From NCBI RefSeq assembly GCF_900155865.1, contig NZ_LT707006.1, positions 4,194,577 through 4,258,576 on the forward strand: a DNA stretch of 64,000 nucleotides, given 5' to 3'. The position numbers were made by a program, and so were the translations under genes. The stretch's first letter is position 1, and each line of letters starts with the position of its first letter. The stretch comes from Bacteroides bouchesdurhonensis (lineage in GTDB: Bacteria > Bacteroidota > Bacteroidia > Bacteroidales > Bacteroidaceae). The notes below the pieces were generated by a model. The model did no database searches and was not told the DNA's origin. It saw only the letters and a list, made by a program, of their open reading frames with translations. This document shows, one piece after another, positions 1 through 8,551 of the stretch.

Positions 1-767
1 TGTTTCTCGTTTGGGGGAAGCTCTTCCCAGTTACCATATATATGCTGTAAGTAAGAGACTGAATCTTCAGGAATAAAAACTTTCATATCTTCAAAGTCAG
101 CCTCCTTTGCCTTGCCGAACCACTTCAATGGAACAACTTCGCCATCAAATTTTGTTCCTAGTAAATTTCCGCCATACTGGTATAAATCAAAATCATGCAC
201 CGCACACATATTATCGATTTTTATGCGAAGGTCACGAGAGCTAAACAAGAACTCAGGTAACAAGTGTGTACACTGAATGAAAGCATTCTTCCAAAAATTT
301 CTTCCTTCACGAGTACAAGTAACCATAGCCTCGTGGAATACCAAACGCCATTTTATAGGGCTATATGCATTCTTGGCTTCCTCTTTTTTATTGCAAAGTC
401 CATCAATAGGGAAAATATCAATATATAATCCTCGTTTGACAGTTCTTCGTCTTTGCTCCACCAAGGTAGTTCGCGTATCATACAATTTTCCCATAGAATA
501 GCAAAAATCCTTTTCTGTTGAATAGATTGTTTCGTACTGATAACGCCCCTGACGCCCATTCATCAGTTTCATAAATAACTCATAGTCCTTTCTAGGCATA
601 CCAACATCAAGATCGTCATCCCAAGGGATAAAACCTTTATGACGCAAGGTACCCAACAATGTACCACCAATAGCATAATATCTCAGTTCATTCTGACGAC
701 AGAATGCATCAAACCATTTGAATATTTCAAGAAGGTTTTTCTGTATAGGATTCAGTTCCTCAATCAT
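1..767 (-). CDS. LicD-family phosphotransferase, 3' end cut by window edge
   Basis: The frame stays open from an ATG to the window edge, giving about 255 residues of a LicD (PF04991) protein. The signature block GGTLLGTLRHKGFIPWDDD lies near residues 39-57, with metal-binding Asp residues typical of the nucleotidyltransferase fold. LicD proteins transfer phosphocholine or related phospho-alcohols, and the human relatives fukutin and FKRP transfer ribitol-5-phosphate from CDP-ribitol. The start overlaps the upstream epimerase stop as ATGA, so the two genes are translationally coupled. With the cytidylyltransferase and dehydrogenase upstream, the likely role is adding a polyol phosphate to the capsule repeat. 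The donor is inferred. The C-terminus is not visible. Confidence 0.88.
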   Translation of the reverse strand, partial: MIEELNPIQKNLLEIFKWFDAFCRQNELRYYAIGGTLLGTLRHKGFIPWDDDLDVGMPRKDYELFMKLMNGRQGRYQYETIYSTEKDFCYSMGKLYDTRTTLVEQRRRTVKRGLYIDIFPIDGLCNKKEEAKNAYSPIKWRLVFHEAMVTCTREGRNFWKNAFIQCTHLLPEFLFSSRDLRIKIDNMCAVHDFDLYQYGGNLLGTKFDGEVVPLKWFGKAKEADFEDMKVFIPEDSVSYLQHIYGNWEELPPNEK

Positions 768-1441
768 TTGATATACTCTCTAAAATTAATAATATTCTCC
801 TCGTACTTCTTCACGTCACCCTTGAAGATGGCAGACGTGCCGCATACAAACATATTGGCACCGATAGCGCGTAATTTTTTTGCATTCTCTGGAGTAATGT
901 TACCATCCACTTCAACAATGATATCCTCACGTCCTGCGTCTTTCAACAATTTTATCACTTTCTCTGCCTTTCGCAAGGTAGAAGGTACAATTTTTTGACC
1001 TGCGAAACCCGGATTAACCATAAGAAGGTTAATGCCATCAATGTAATCCAATACCTCTTCAAGTGCATTTACAGGAGTAGCAGGATTAATAGCCAAGAAT
1101 CGCTTACAACCATAAGGCTGTAACCAATCTAACACTCGCTGAACTTGGAAACTGCTCTCGTAGTGAATACTTACGATATCTGTCTCCTTGATGCCAATCC
1201 ACTGAAGTTTATATTCTGGGTCTTTTATCATCAGATGAAGATCCAACGAAATATATGTCAATTTCCGAAGACCTCGAACGTAATCTACTCCAAGTCCGAA
1301 ATTTGGGACAAAGTTACCATCCATCATGTCGATGTGAAGACGTTCAACACCGTTCTTCTCAAAAATGTCTATAGTCTCACGTAAATCAACAAGATCAGAA
1401 CACATCATTGATGCCGAAATTTCACTTTTATGCATATCCAT
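764..1441 (-). CDS. ribulose-phosphate 3-epimerase family protein
   Basis: A 225-aa TIM-barrel protein of the pentose-5-phosphate 3-epimerase family. Family blocks are visible: HIDMMDGNFVPNFGLG near residues 36-51, DLHLMIKDPE, VNPGFAGQK, and VDGNITPENAKKL towards the C-terminus. The length is normal. It interconverts ribulose-5-P and xylulose-5-P in the cytoplasm. Housekeeping rpe genes usually lie elsewhere; here it sits in a capsule operon between a dehydrogenase and a LicD gene. It therefore probably feeds one pentulose-5-P to the reductase that makes the polyol phosphate. The family call is firm and the pathway role is inferred. Confidence 0.88.
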   Translation of the reverse strand: MDMHKSEISASMMCSDLVDLRETIDIFEKNGVERLHIDMMDGNFVPNFGLGVDYVRGLRKLTYISLDLHLMIKDPEYKLQWIGIKETDIVSIHYESSFQVQRVLDWLQPYGCKRFLAINPATPVNALEEVLDYIDGINLLMVNPGFAGQKIVPSTLRKAEKVIKLLKDAGREDIIVEVDGNITPENAKKLRAIGANMFVCGTSAIFKGDVKKYEENIINFREYIK

Positions 1442-1450
1442 TATATTTTA

Positions 1451-2467
1451 TTAATTATTCCACGTTGTCATTACCTTACAATAAGGCTCAGCGTGTTCCT
1501 GCATCAGTTTCAAACCGTCCATCAGGTTATCCTGCTTAAATACATGTGAAATTAATGGTTCTACATTGATTTCGTTGTTAGCAATAGCTGCTACTGCCTC
1601 CGTCCAATCAGAAGAATTAGTGCCATCGTAAGCCGAGTTCCAAGTGCCCTTTAATACGAGCTGCTTGCGGAGAATACGCCAATAAAGGTCCTGAGAGAAA
1701 TTGATGTCGCCAGAAGGGTTTCCCATCAGTAGTACAGTTCCTCCTGGGATCGCACCACTTACAGCCATCTCTACTGCCGAAGGAGTTCCAACAGCCTCAA
1801 GAACGAAATCATACTGACTAATCTCATCCTTATTACTGCAGATAGCATACTCCAAACCGCATTTCTCTACTAACTCGCGTTTAGTTTCGTTTCGACCAAT
1901 AACAGTCACCTTTCTGGCACCAAATTTATAAGCCCATTGTCCAGTGCTAATGCCTATCATGCCAGTACCGATAATAGCCACATTATCATTTTTTTTTACG
2001 CCACCAATTTTAATAGCATGAAGTGCAACAGAAAGCGGTTCCAGCATTGCAGCTGAAGTGAAAGAGATTGTCTCTGGAAGTTCTAGCAAATTCCAGATAG
2101 GTACGGCTACATATTCTGCATAACCGCCATCGCGACGAGAGCCGACATAGTCATAGTTAGCACACATCTCGTAATGCTTTTCAGCACACTGAGGACATTC
2201 ACGGCAAGGAATCAAAGGGAAGACACCCACCTTCTTGCCTACAAAGACCGCATCCTTCTCATCACCTACCGAATAAACTTCTCCAGAGAATTCGTGTCCT
2301 AGGATAGTAGGAAAATGATAGGTCCCCTTTGTGAATACACGAGCAATATCAGAACTGCAGATACCTGCTGCTTTAACTTTAATAATCGCCCAACCTTTAG
2401 GGCACTCTGGTATATTAATCTCATCATAGTGGAGATCATTAACCGCATGAAGTACGTATGCTTTCAT
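1451..2467 (-). CDS. zinc-dependent medium-chain dehydrogenase, probable pentulose-5-phosphate reductase
   Basis: A 338-aa MDR-family alcohol/polyol dehydrogenase. The N-terminal half has the catalytic zinc residues (Cys in AGICSSD, GHE at about residues 57-59) and the structural zinc site CRECPQCAEKHYEMC. A Rossmann motif (IIGTGMIG) follows near residue 165. Relatives include sorbitol, galactitol-1-P and ribulose-5-P reductases. It lies 5 bp after a TarI/IspD-like cytidylyltransferase and 9 bp before a pentose-phosphate epimerase. I infer NADPH-dependent reduction of ribulose-5-P (or xylulose-5-P) to a pentitol-5-P, functionally like TarJ. Sequence alone does not show which pentitol is made. 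Confidence 0.82.
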   Translation of the reverse strand: MKAYVLHAVNDLHYDEINIPECPKGWAIIKVKAAGICSSDIARVFTKGTYHFPTILGHEFSGEVYSVGDEKDAVFVGKKVGVFPLIPCRECPQCAEKHYEMCANYDYVGSRRDGGYAEYVAVPIWNLLELPETISFTSAAMLEPLSVALHAIKIGGVKKNDNVAIIGTGMIGISTGQWAYKFGARKVTVIGRNETKRELVEKCGLEYAICSNKDEISQYDFVLEAVGTPSAVEMAVSGAIPGGTVLLMGNPSGDINFSQDLYWRILRKQLVLKGTWNSAYDGTNSSDWTEAVAAIANNEINVEPLISHVFKQDNLMDGLKLMQEHAEPYCKVMTTWNN

Positions 2468-2472
2468 ATTGA

Positions 2473-3168
2473 TTACGCTTTTTTGATTATTGCTTCAAAA
2501 CTCGACAAATCCTCTGGAGTAGTAATCTTAAAGTTCATTGGGTCACCTTCAACCATTTTGCAATCAAGTCCAGCCTTGAATGCAATCTCGGTGCTGCCAT
2601 TGATCTTCAGAAGTTCCTCTCTTGGCATCTCATCATGAACGTTGATGTACTTACCGAATCGGAATGCCTCAGGAGCCTGCCCCCCCCAAAGATGACTACG
2701 ATTAAGAAGCGACTGGATATGCTTACCATCTTCACTTAAATAGGTAGTATCCTTGACAGGATTCACAGGCATGATACCATCTGCCTCTTTGCAACCATTG
2801 TAGCAACGATTGATAAGGTCGTTACTTACCAAAGGACGAGCTGCATCATGAATGAGTACGATATCTTCATCTGCAAAACCACTCTTACGCACCACTTTTA
2901 GCGCGTTGTAAATAGAGTACTGACGGGTCTCTCCTGGTTGAGCATAGTAGATAGGCTTAAGAGGATTGAGCTTAGCAACATACTCCATCACAAAATCTTT
3001 CCACTCGTCAGCCACACCGATAACGATGGCATTCGTCATTTCGTTGTCCAAGAAAGTCTTAAGGCAATAGTTTATCACCGGCTGGTCATTGACCAGGACG
3101 TATTGTTTAGGGAGATTGAGACCCATACGTGAGCCTACGCCTCCGGAGAGTATTATAGCTATATTCAT
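2473..3168 (-). CDS. IspD/TarI-family cytidylyltransferase, probable pentitol-5-phosphate cytidylyltransferase
   Basis: A 231-aa GT-A-fold nucleotidyltransferase. The N-terminal loop ILSGGVGSRMG...PKQ binds CTP, and HDAARPL lies near residues 107-113. The family includes IspD (MEP-cytidylyltransferase) and TarI/Bcs1 (ribitol-5-P cytidylyltransferase). Its location in a capsule operon directly before a polyol-type dehydrogenase, a pentulose epimerase and a LicD transferase argues for TarI-like synthesis of CDP-ribitol, or CDP-arabinitol/xylitol, rather than isoprenoid synthesis. It follows the GT2 gene by 19 bp. The family is certain and the substrate inferred. Confidence 0.87.
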   Translation of the reverse strand: MNIAIILSGGVGSRMGLNLPKQYVLVNDQPVINYCLKTFLDNEMTNAIVIGVADEWKDFVMEYVAKLNPLKPIYYAQPGETRQYSIYNALKVVRKSGFADEDIVLIHDAARPLVSNDLINRCYNGCKEADGIMPVNPVKDTTYLSEDGKHIQSLLNRSHLWGGQAPEAFRFGKYINVHDEMPREELLKINGSTEIAFKAGLDCKMVEGDPMNFKITTPEDLSSFEAIIKKA

Positions 3169-3187
3169 AGTAGTTGTTATTTTAACA

Positions 3188-4000
3188 TTATCTCAATATT
3201 TTATAAGCAAATTTCAAAATCCAACTTGGCGAAATCATAAGCAGGTACATCGCATAGGCATACACATAAGCCATAGCACCATAACCGAGATCCTTGGCAA
3301 TCATTTTACGGAGCTGCAACTGACTCTCTGCAAACGTATGTCCATTGCGTCTCTGCTTGAACATACTGTCTGTCATACGGAAATTCAACAGCACATCCGG
3401 CAAGTTAGCAATCACGCATCCATGCTTGTACCCCTCATGCCAAAGGCGAGTATCCTCATTGCGCTCGAAGTCGGTAGGATATGCCCAACCAGCCTTCTCA
3501 AAAAAACTTCTTCGGAACATCACGGTTGGATGTGCTACAGGATTACGTTTTGCAAAGAACGCGCGACATGCATCAGGTTCGCAAGGATATCGAGTCACCT
3601 TACCACGGTCGTTACCATTCTCGTCAATCTCGTTGATGGCTCCACCTACCACATCCACCTTCGGATGCGCCTCTAGAAAAGCAACCTGCTTCTCGAATCG
3701 ATCGTGCACTGAGATATCATCTGCATCCATGCGGGCGATATAATCTGCATCTTTGCATTGCATTAACATTTGGTTGAGTGCAAAAGCCAAACCATGATTT
3801 TGCAAACTGTTAATCACCTCAAATCTTTCATCAGTATAAGAATTTATTACATTCCATAGCATATCTGATATTGGACCATCCACAAAAAGTAGTAACTTAA
3901 AGTCACCATATGATTGGGAAAATATACTATCTAATGCATCTTTTAGATGATTAGCCTTATCATTCTTGTATACAGATTCTAATATATATAGTCTTTGCAT
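3188..4000 (-). CDS. family 2 glycosyltransferase
   Basis: About 270 aa with a GT-A fold. SVYKND near the N-terminus begins the nucleotide-sugar site, DADDIS is the DxD metal site, and VVGG followed by RNEDTRLWHEG supplies the acceptor-side ED motif. I prefer the internal ATG just before QRLYILESVYKND over one 10 codons upstream. It is a cytoplasmic, membrane-associated transferase that probably adds one sugar of the capsule repeat to undecaprenyl-linked substrate. It is related to the broken GT2 immediately upstream in the operon (same SVYKND start and DADDI site), so the two may be tandem paralogues of which only this one survives. The sugar is unknown. Confidence 0.85.
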   Translation of the reverse strand: MQRLYILESVYKNDKANHLKDALDSIFSQSYGDFKLLLFVDGPISDMLWNVINSYTDERFEVINSLQNHGLAFALNQMLMQCKDADYIARMDADDISVHDRFEKQVAFLEAHPKVDVVGGAINEIDENGNDRGKVTRYPCEPDACRAFFAKRNPVAHPTVMFRRSFFEKAGWAYPTDFERNEDTRLWHEGYKHGCVIANLPDVLLNFRMTDSMFKQRRNGHTFAESQLQLRKMIAKDLGYGAMAYVYAYAMYLLMISPSWILKFAYKILR

Positions 4001-4042
4001 ATCAATCGAATTTATCAGACTGATGCACAAGCCTCTTTTATT

Positions 4043-4867
4043 TTACTTACGCGCAAAGGTACGAAACACCCATCCGCGAATTCGATTTGGCAAGAGTACT
4101 TGAACTATCAGCCGCTTTGCAACATTAATCAAATACCCATCCTGCCAATCGCATGATTATCAAGCATATACTTCTGTAGACGTGCTTCACTCTTGAAATA
4201 CTCCATACCTCCTCTACGTTGATACATTTCCTTACCAGCTCTAACGTTAACAAGTTTTTTTCAACATTATGAAATTTGTATCCGCTCAGAGCCATACGTA
4301 TCCATAGGAAATAGTCCTCATTGCAATACCAATGCTGATAGCCACCTACGCTCATTACATCCTTCTTTTTGAACATTACGGTCATCTGATTCATTGGGCA
4401 ACGACTTTTCATATACTATTTAATTTCTTTATCATAGACAGGTACAACACGCGAACAAACTACATTATCTACGCAGTCGATAAATTCATTTATTTGCCCT
4501 CCTACAACGCTAACCTCTGGTGTGAAGAGAGTACTTCTAACTCATCCTCAAAACGTGTTGGGACTGCAATATCATCCGCATCCATGATGGCGCATAAATC
4601 GTTCTTTGCAGCCTTGATACCAGTTTGAGGTGCAATAGCATGACCTTGGTTCACTTGAAGACGTACAACATTCATAATACCGATCTTCTGTTTCATCACC
4701 GAGATGGTATTATCCAAATCTGATGGGATGGAACCATCCACCACAAGTACGATTTCCTTAGGCCATGTCTGATTGTATATGCTCATTACTGCTTTTTCAA
4801 ATTCTTGTGGTCTGTCGTTCTTGTAGACCGACAGACAGACGGAAAAATTACTGCTCATTACAACCAT
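4043..4867 (-). pseudogene. family 2 glycosyltransferase pseudogene with multiple lesions
   Basis: The N-terminal 121 codons (SVYKND, MDADDIA) read in one frame. GT2 homology then continues in another frame (PEVSVVGGQINEF), so about one base is lost near 4520. That frame meets an in-frame TAG at 4416-4418, resumes as KSRCPMNQMTVMFKK...GGYQHWYCNEDYFLW, and shifts again at a seven-base homopolymer near 4260 into GKEMYQRRGGMEYFKSEARL. A last shift near 4135 leads to an end in RGWVFRTFARK and a stop at 4043-4045. Three shifts plus a nonsense codon fit genuine decay better than a single read error. It lies 4 bp after the GT4 gene. A capsule sugar linkage is presumably lost. Confidence 0.88.
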
Positions 4868-4871
4868 ATTG

Positions 4872-5945
4872 TTATTGCTTTTCAGATATTCTGTTCATCA
4901 GATCTATATGCATTTGAGCTATCCGTTTCCAGTTATAATTAGCTGATAGATTGTATGCAGCTTCATGATGCATACAATAATGATTATTTAAATCAGCAAC
5001 TGCCTCTTTTATTTTTTCTGCAACAGAATGAGCATCAAATTCAGCCTTCCATCCAGCTCCTACATATCGAAGATCATCTGCCATATTTGTTCCAGGAGTT
5101 AGGATGCACGGCACTCCATAAGAAATAGCTTCAAGTACTCCCATAGGCATACCTTCAAAACGACTGGTGAGTACGAACGCATCAGCTTCTCTTAGTACTT
5201 TACACTTATCTTCCCCATATACTCCTCCTCTATATGCTGCAATGCCGTCTAATTCCGGAAGTCGATCTTTTAGATATTGCAGATCCACATCGTTTTCGTT
5301 GGCATAGAAACTAACCCTCACCTCGTAGAATTTCTGAGCCTTCAATATTCCTAATGCATCCAACAACACATCTACCCCCTTATGGAATTTATCAATTCGC
5401 CCAAGGTAAACAATATTCACAGGAGTATGAATACCAATCGAATCAATATTGAACTCCCCCTCATCGCATCCATTTGGAATAATAACATTATTTTTGTTAT
5501 TTTTTGCAGAGAGACATAATTCTTCCTCCGTCTTACTCAAGTAAATAACAGCAGATGCATTCTTCATAAATCGATTAAACATAAGAACATTTGCCCCCCA
5601 TTTTTTTATGGTAGATCGCTTTCTATTCTCTTTGGAATCAGCACCATGCATCATAATAGCATATGGGATATCATTAGTCTTAAGAACTCTTGCAAAACCA
5701 ATATAGGGCATTATCCATATCGAATGAAAGAGAACTGCATCCGGTCTCCATTCTCTGATAAAATTCTCCAGATCTGCTTTTTCATAACATGTCATTATAT
5801 CAAGGTGTTTGTACGCAATATTTTCCGTTACATTTACTATGCGTACTTCATGCCCCAAAGATGTTTGTTCGGTTAGCAAACGCTCTATCACAGTTCCAAT
5901 ACCTGTGGCACGACGTCCAAAGTCTGATATGTGAAGTATTCTCAT
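4872..5945 (-). CDS. family 4 glycosyltransferase
   Basis: A 357-aa GT-B-fold enzyme. The N-terminal domain opens MRILHISDFGRRATGIGTV. The C-terminal GT4 domain holds YLGRIDKFHKGVDVLLDAL near residues 183-201 and FVLTSRFEGMPMGVLEAISYG, the E-x7-E block that binds the donor nucleotide-sugar. No membrane segment is seen. It adds a sugar to the growing capsule repeat in the cytoplasm. Its start overlaps the stop of the acetyltransferase gene by one base (TAATG), indicating coupled translation. Donor and linkage cannot be read from sequence. Confidence 0.88.
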   Translation of the reverse strand: MRILHISDFGRRATGIGTVIERLLTEQTSLGHEVRIVNVTENIAYKHLDIMTCYEKADLENFIREWRPDAVLFHSIWIMPYIGFARVLKTNDIPYAIMMHGADSKENRKRSTIKKWGANVLMFNRFMKNASAVIYLSKTEEELCLSAKNNKNNVIIPNGCDEGEFNIDSIGIHTPVNIVYLGRIDKFHKGVDVLLDALGILKAQKFYEVRVSFYANENDVDLQYLKDRLPELDGIAAYRGGVYGEDKCKVLREADAFVLTSRFEGMPMGVLEAISYGVPCILTPGTNMADDLRYVGAGWKAEFDAHSVAEKIKEAVADLNNHYCMHHEAAYNLSANYNWKRIAQMHIDLMNRISEKQ

Positions 5946-6529
5946 TAGTCTGTATATTTAATAATTCTTGCGGGATTACCAACTACAATTGCATTGCTAG
6001 GAACGTCTTTCACCACAACACTTCCAGCACCAATCGTTACGTTATTTCCAATAGTAATATTACCAATAATGACTACATTAGCTCCTATTGTAACATTATC
6101 ACCAATGAATGGTCTTTCTGATGGACGTGTATCAAGCTTATTTCCTATAGTTGTATTCTGCCGACAGGAGAAATTGATTCCAATCTTATTCGCATTTAGG
6201 TAAGTGGATGTCGGATGAATACAGAAAACGCCTCCACCCACCTTGCCAGATGTAATACAAAAACTGCTGTCTCCTCTCCATAACCAACTTAACAAAATAG
6301 ATATTTTTCCAATTCTATAGTAGAATAGTGTTCTATAGAATTTGTCAAGTAATAGTACATAAACCAATGCATTGATCCTAGTAAAGGAAGCACTTCGGAA
6401 GCCCATATCCTTTTCGATATCCTTTAATATTTCCTCTTTATTAGGACTCAGCATGCATAATATTGCATGTGGCCACATTAGTAGCCATGAAATAACAAAG
6501 ACTATTTTCGTTGCGATTGTTTTCATCAT
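5945..6529 (-). CDS. serine acetyltransferase-like hexapeptide-repeat O-acetyltransferase
   Basis: A 194-aa protein with a hydrophobic N-terminal helix (about residues 8-27) and a C-terminal left-handed beta-helix from about residue 110. The hexapeptide repeats read IGDNVTIGANVVIIGNIT then IGNNVTIGAGSVVVKDVP, ending in the GNPARII cap. This resembles the CysE-like acetyltransferases common in capsule loci, which O-acetylate a repeat-unit sugar with acetyl-CoA. It overlaps the polymerase gene upstream by 4 bp (ATGA) and the GT4 gene downstream by 1 bp. CysE itself is less likely because of the membrane helix and operon context. Confidence 0.82.
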   Translation of the reverse strand: MMKTIATKIVFVISWLLMWPHAILCMLSPNKEEILKDIEKDMGFRSASFTRINALVYVLLLDKFYRTLFYYRIGKISILLSWLWRGDSSFCITSGKVGGGVFCIHPTSTYLNANKIGINFSCRQNTTIGNKLDTRPSERPFIGDNVTIGANVVIIGNITIGNNVTIGAGSVVVKDVPSNAIVVGNPARIIKYTD

Positions 6530-7566
6530 ACTCCTAGTATAGTTGAATGATAAGGAACGATTCCACTAGTTTTATTGTACACAAATACAAACCAAAAGAA
6601 AAAAATCGCAAATACGACATAGGCAAATCTACAAACATTATTTTTTTGCAATACTTGAGGCATGTAAATGAGCATAAGCATATCTAGCATAATTGCAATA
6701 CGGTAAATATAAGGAGCTATAGTACTTGAACCAATAGCAATCAAGGTTAGAAAGGATAGTATTAGATAAACTGAATAATTATCAATATATTTTTTATATC
6801 TTTTTGCCCAAAATACCAAAAGGAAGTTTAATAGCATCTCAACTACATAGCAAGATTGATATACTACCCTTCCCTTATCCATATACGTTCCTTGATAATA
6901 ATCCAAAGAACTATCAAATAAAGGTATTATCCTTGGCAGAAATAGAACAAATAATAAGACAAAAACAGCAATTGCTTTTTTATTAGCTAGATTTCTAAAT
7001 TGAATAAAAAGAACTATAGGCAAAAAACATATAGATATATAATGATTTAGGAAAGCAATTAAGACGAACAAGTATGTTTTTATGTACTCTTTTCTCAAAA
7101 GAAAATGAAGAGCCAATACTAGGAATGCAGTTGCTATTGATTGTCTCATAATATTAAAAGCATACGGACAAAATAGCATATAGAATATAAACATTACCAA
7201 AACTGGTGAAGCTTCATTTCTATTCTTTATCGCAACGTAATAGACAGGTAGAATTGATAATACTGCGGATGTAAAGTACAATCCTATTAAAGAAAGATTA
7301 TTGTGAGAACATACATATAATAATGTCGCAAAAAGAGGTTCAATACGTGTTGCCAACAAGTAATCTAAAAGACTGTTTGCTGAATAACTCCAATCATACA
7401 TATCCGCATAATGAGGCGTATCAGTACCCACATTCTGGTCTCTAAGAGACATAATCAAAATAGGACCTGTCAATGCAAAAAAATGCAGAATATACGAGTT
7501 AGTTTTCTTTCCCGCAAAATGAACAAATATGATAGAAATAATAAATATTGTAATATAAAAAATCAT
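6526..7566 (-). CDS. wzy: EpsG-family O-unit/capsule polymerase (Wzy type)
   Basis: A 346-aa polytopic membrane protein, very rich in Phe, Ile, Leu and Tyr, with about 10 predicted transmembrane segments. Near residues 42-53 it carries LRDQNVGTDTPHY, the RxxxVGTDT-Y signature of EpsG-family polymerases. It would join flipped repeat units on the periplasmic face of the inner membrane. It is the only polymerase candidate in the locus and sits among the glycosyltransferases and flippase. Its stop overlaps the acetyltransferase start. Wzy proteins diverge strongly, so the call rests on topology, the EpsG motif and context. Confidence 0.85.
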   Translation of the reverse strand: MIFYITIFIISIIFVHFAGKKTNSYILHFFALTGPILIMSLRDQNVGTDTPHYADMYDWSYSANSLLDYLLATRIEPLFATLLYVCSHNNLSLIGLYFTSAVLSILPVYYVAIKNRNEASPVLVMFIFYMLFCPYAFNIMRQSIATAFLVLALHFLLRKEYIKTYLFVLIAFLNHYISICFLPIVLFIQFRNLANKKAIAVFVLLFVLFLPRIIPLFDSSLDYYQGTYMDKGRVVYQSCYVVEMLLNFLLVFWAKRYKKYIDNYSVYLILSFLTLIAIGSSTIAPYIYRIAIMLDMLMLIYMPQVLQKNNVCRFAYVVFAIFFFWFVFVYNKTSGIVPYHSTILGV

Positions 7567-7584
7567 ATAAAATCTTGCTTATGA

Positions 7585-8544
7585 TTATTTATGCATAAAA
7601 AGATATACTGTAATCAAGACATGCCTTATTTTTCTTCCTATACTTATCCTTGAATGTTTAAGAAATTTCCAATTGTATTGGTCGTAGTGTTTACGCCAAA
7701 TTTGTCTTACCTCTTTGTTTCTGATAAACGGTAATAAAGTATTGGATGAACGATAGTACAACCATTCCAACCCTTCTAGTATTTTGTGATCTTTGATTGA
7801 CTCTTCTTTCAATGCTTCAGAAAGCACTCTGACGTTTGCATCTGATTGTCTAAATTTACTAACAACAGACTCGAGCGTAACTGTTCTTACAATTGATGCG
7901 GGATTTTCAAAGTAAAAATATAAGGGTTTAGGAACAAGTGCAATCTGCTTACACTTTATTGTGTATTGTAACGATAGCACCATGTCTTCGCCCATATTAC
8001 ATACAGGGTCTTGTTTTATTGATGTGCAGATATCTCTACGCACCATACGATTCCATACAGGCCATTCTGATCGTTGATAGAATAATTCTTGAAGATACTC
8101 ATCCTTATTAGTTGATATACATCCTTTCTTCTCTACTAAAAGTTGTTTTCCATCATGGCAAGCATAATTACATAGTACGCAATCTGCATCTTCTCGAATA
8201 GCAGTCTCGTACATATGTAGATAAGCATCTTTATCTACCCAATCATCACTATCACAATGAATGACAAAATCTCCGGTGGCCAACTGGATCCCATGTCTAC
8301 GAACAGCGGCTAACCCGCTGTTCATAGACATCCTCTCAGTTCGTATCACATGATTCATCTCCGCGAAGCAGAGTCGATATTTTTCAATTTCTTGGGCTAA
8401 TATCTCCATTGAACTATCGGGGGTACAATCGTCCACAAAGATAAATTCGATATCATCCAAGGTCTGCTCGAAGAGACTCCTAGCACAACGAGCTATATAT
8501 TTCTCCACTCCATATACAGGAACAATGACCGATAGTTTTGGCAT
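7585..8544 (-). CDS. family 2 glycosyltransferase
   Basis: A 319-aa GT2 enzyme opening MPKLSVIVPVYGVEKYI. DDCTPDSS near residues 38-45 belongs to the donor site, and HCDSDDW near residues 95-101 is the metal-binding DxD region. The C-terminal half holds WPVWNRMVRR and NMGEDMV, typical of capsule and O-antigen GT2 enzymes. It lies 7 bp after the flippase gene and 18 bp before wzy. It probably adds one sugar to the lipid-linked repeat. Donor specificity is unknown. Confidence 0.87.
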   Translation of the reverse strand: MPKLSVIVPVYGVEKYIARCARSLFEQTLDDIEFIFVDDCTPDSSMEILAQEIEKYRLCFAEMNHVIRTERMSMNSGLAAVRRHGIQLATGDFVIHCDSDDWVDKDAYLHMYETAIREDADCVLCNYACHDGKQLLVEKKGCISTNKDEYLQELFYQRSEWPVWNRMVRRDICTSIKQDPVCNMGEDMVLSLQYTIKCKQIALVPKPLYFYFENPASIVRTVTLESVVSKFRQSDANVRVLSEALKEESIKDHKILEGLEWLYYRSSNTLLPFIRNKEVRQIWRKHYDQYNWKFLKHSRISIGRKIRHVLITVYLFMHK

Positions 8545-8551
8545 AATTATA

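Noticed and set aside
1451..3168. MEP-pathway IspD with an unrelated dehydrogenase
   Set aside because: Location in a capsule operon beside a polyol dehydrogenase, pentulose epimerase and LicD fits TarI-like function better, although the substrate is not proved.
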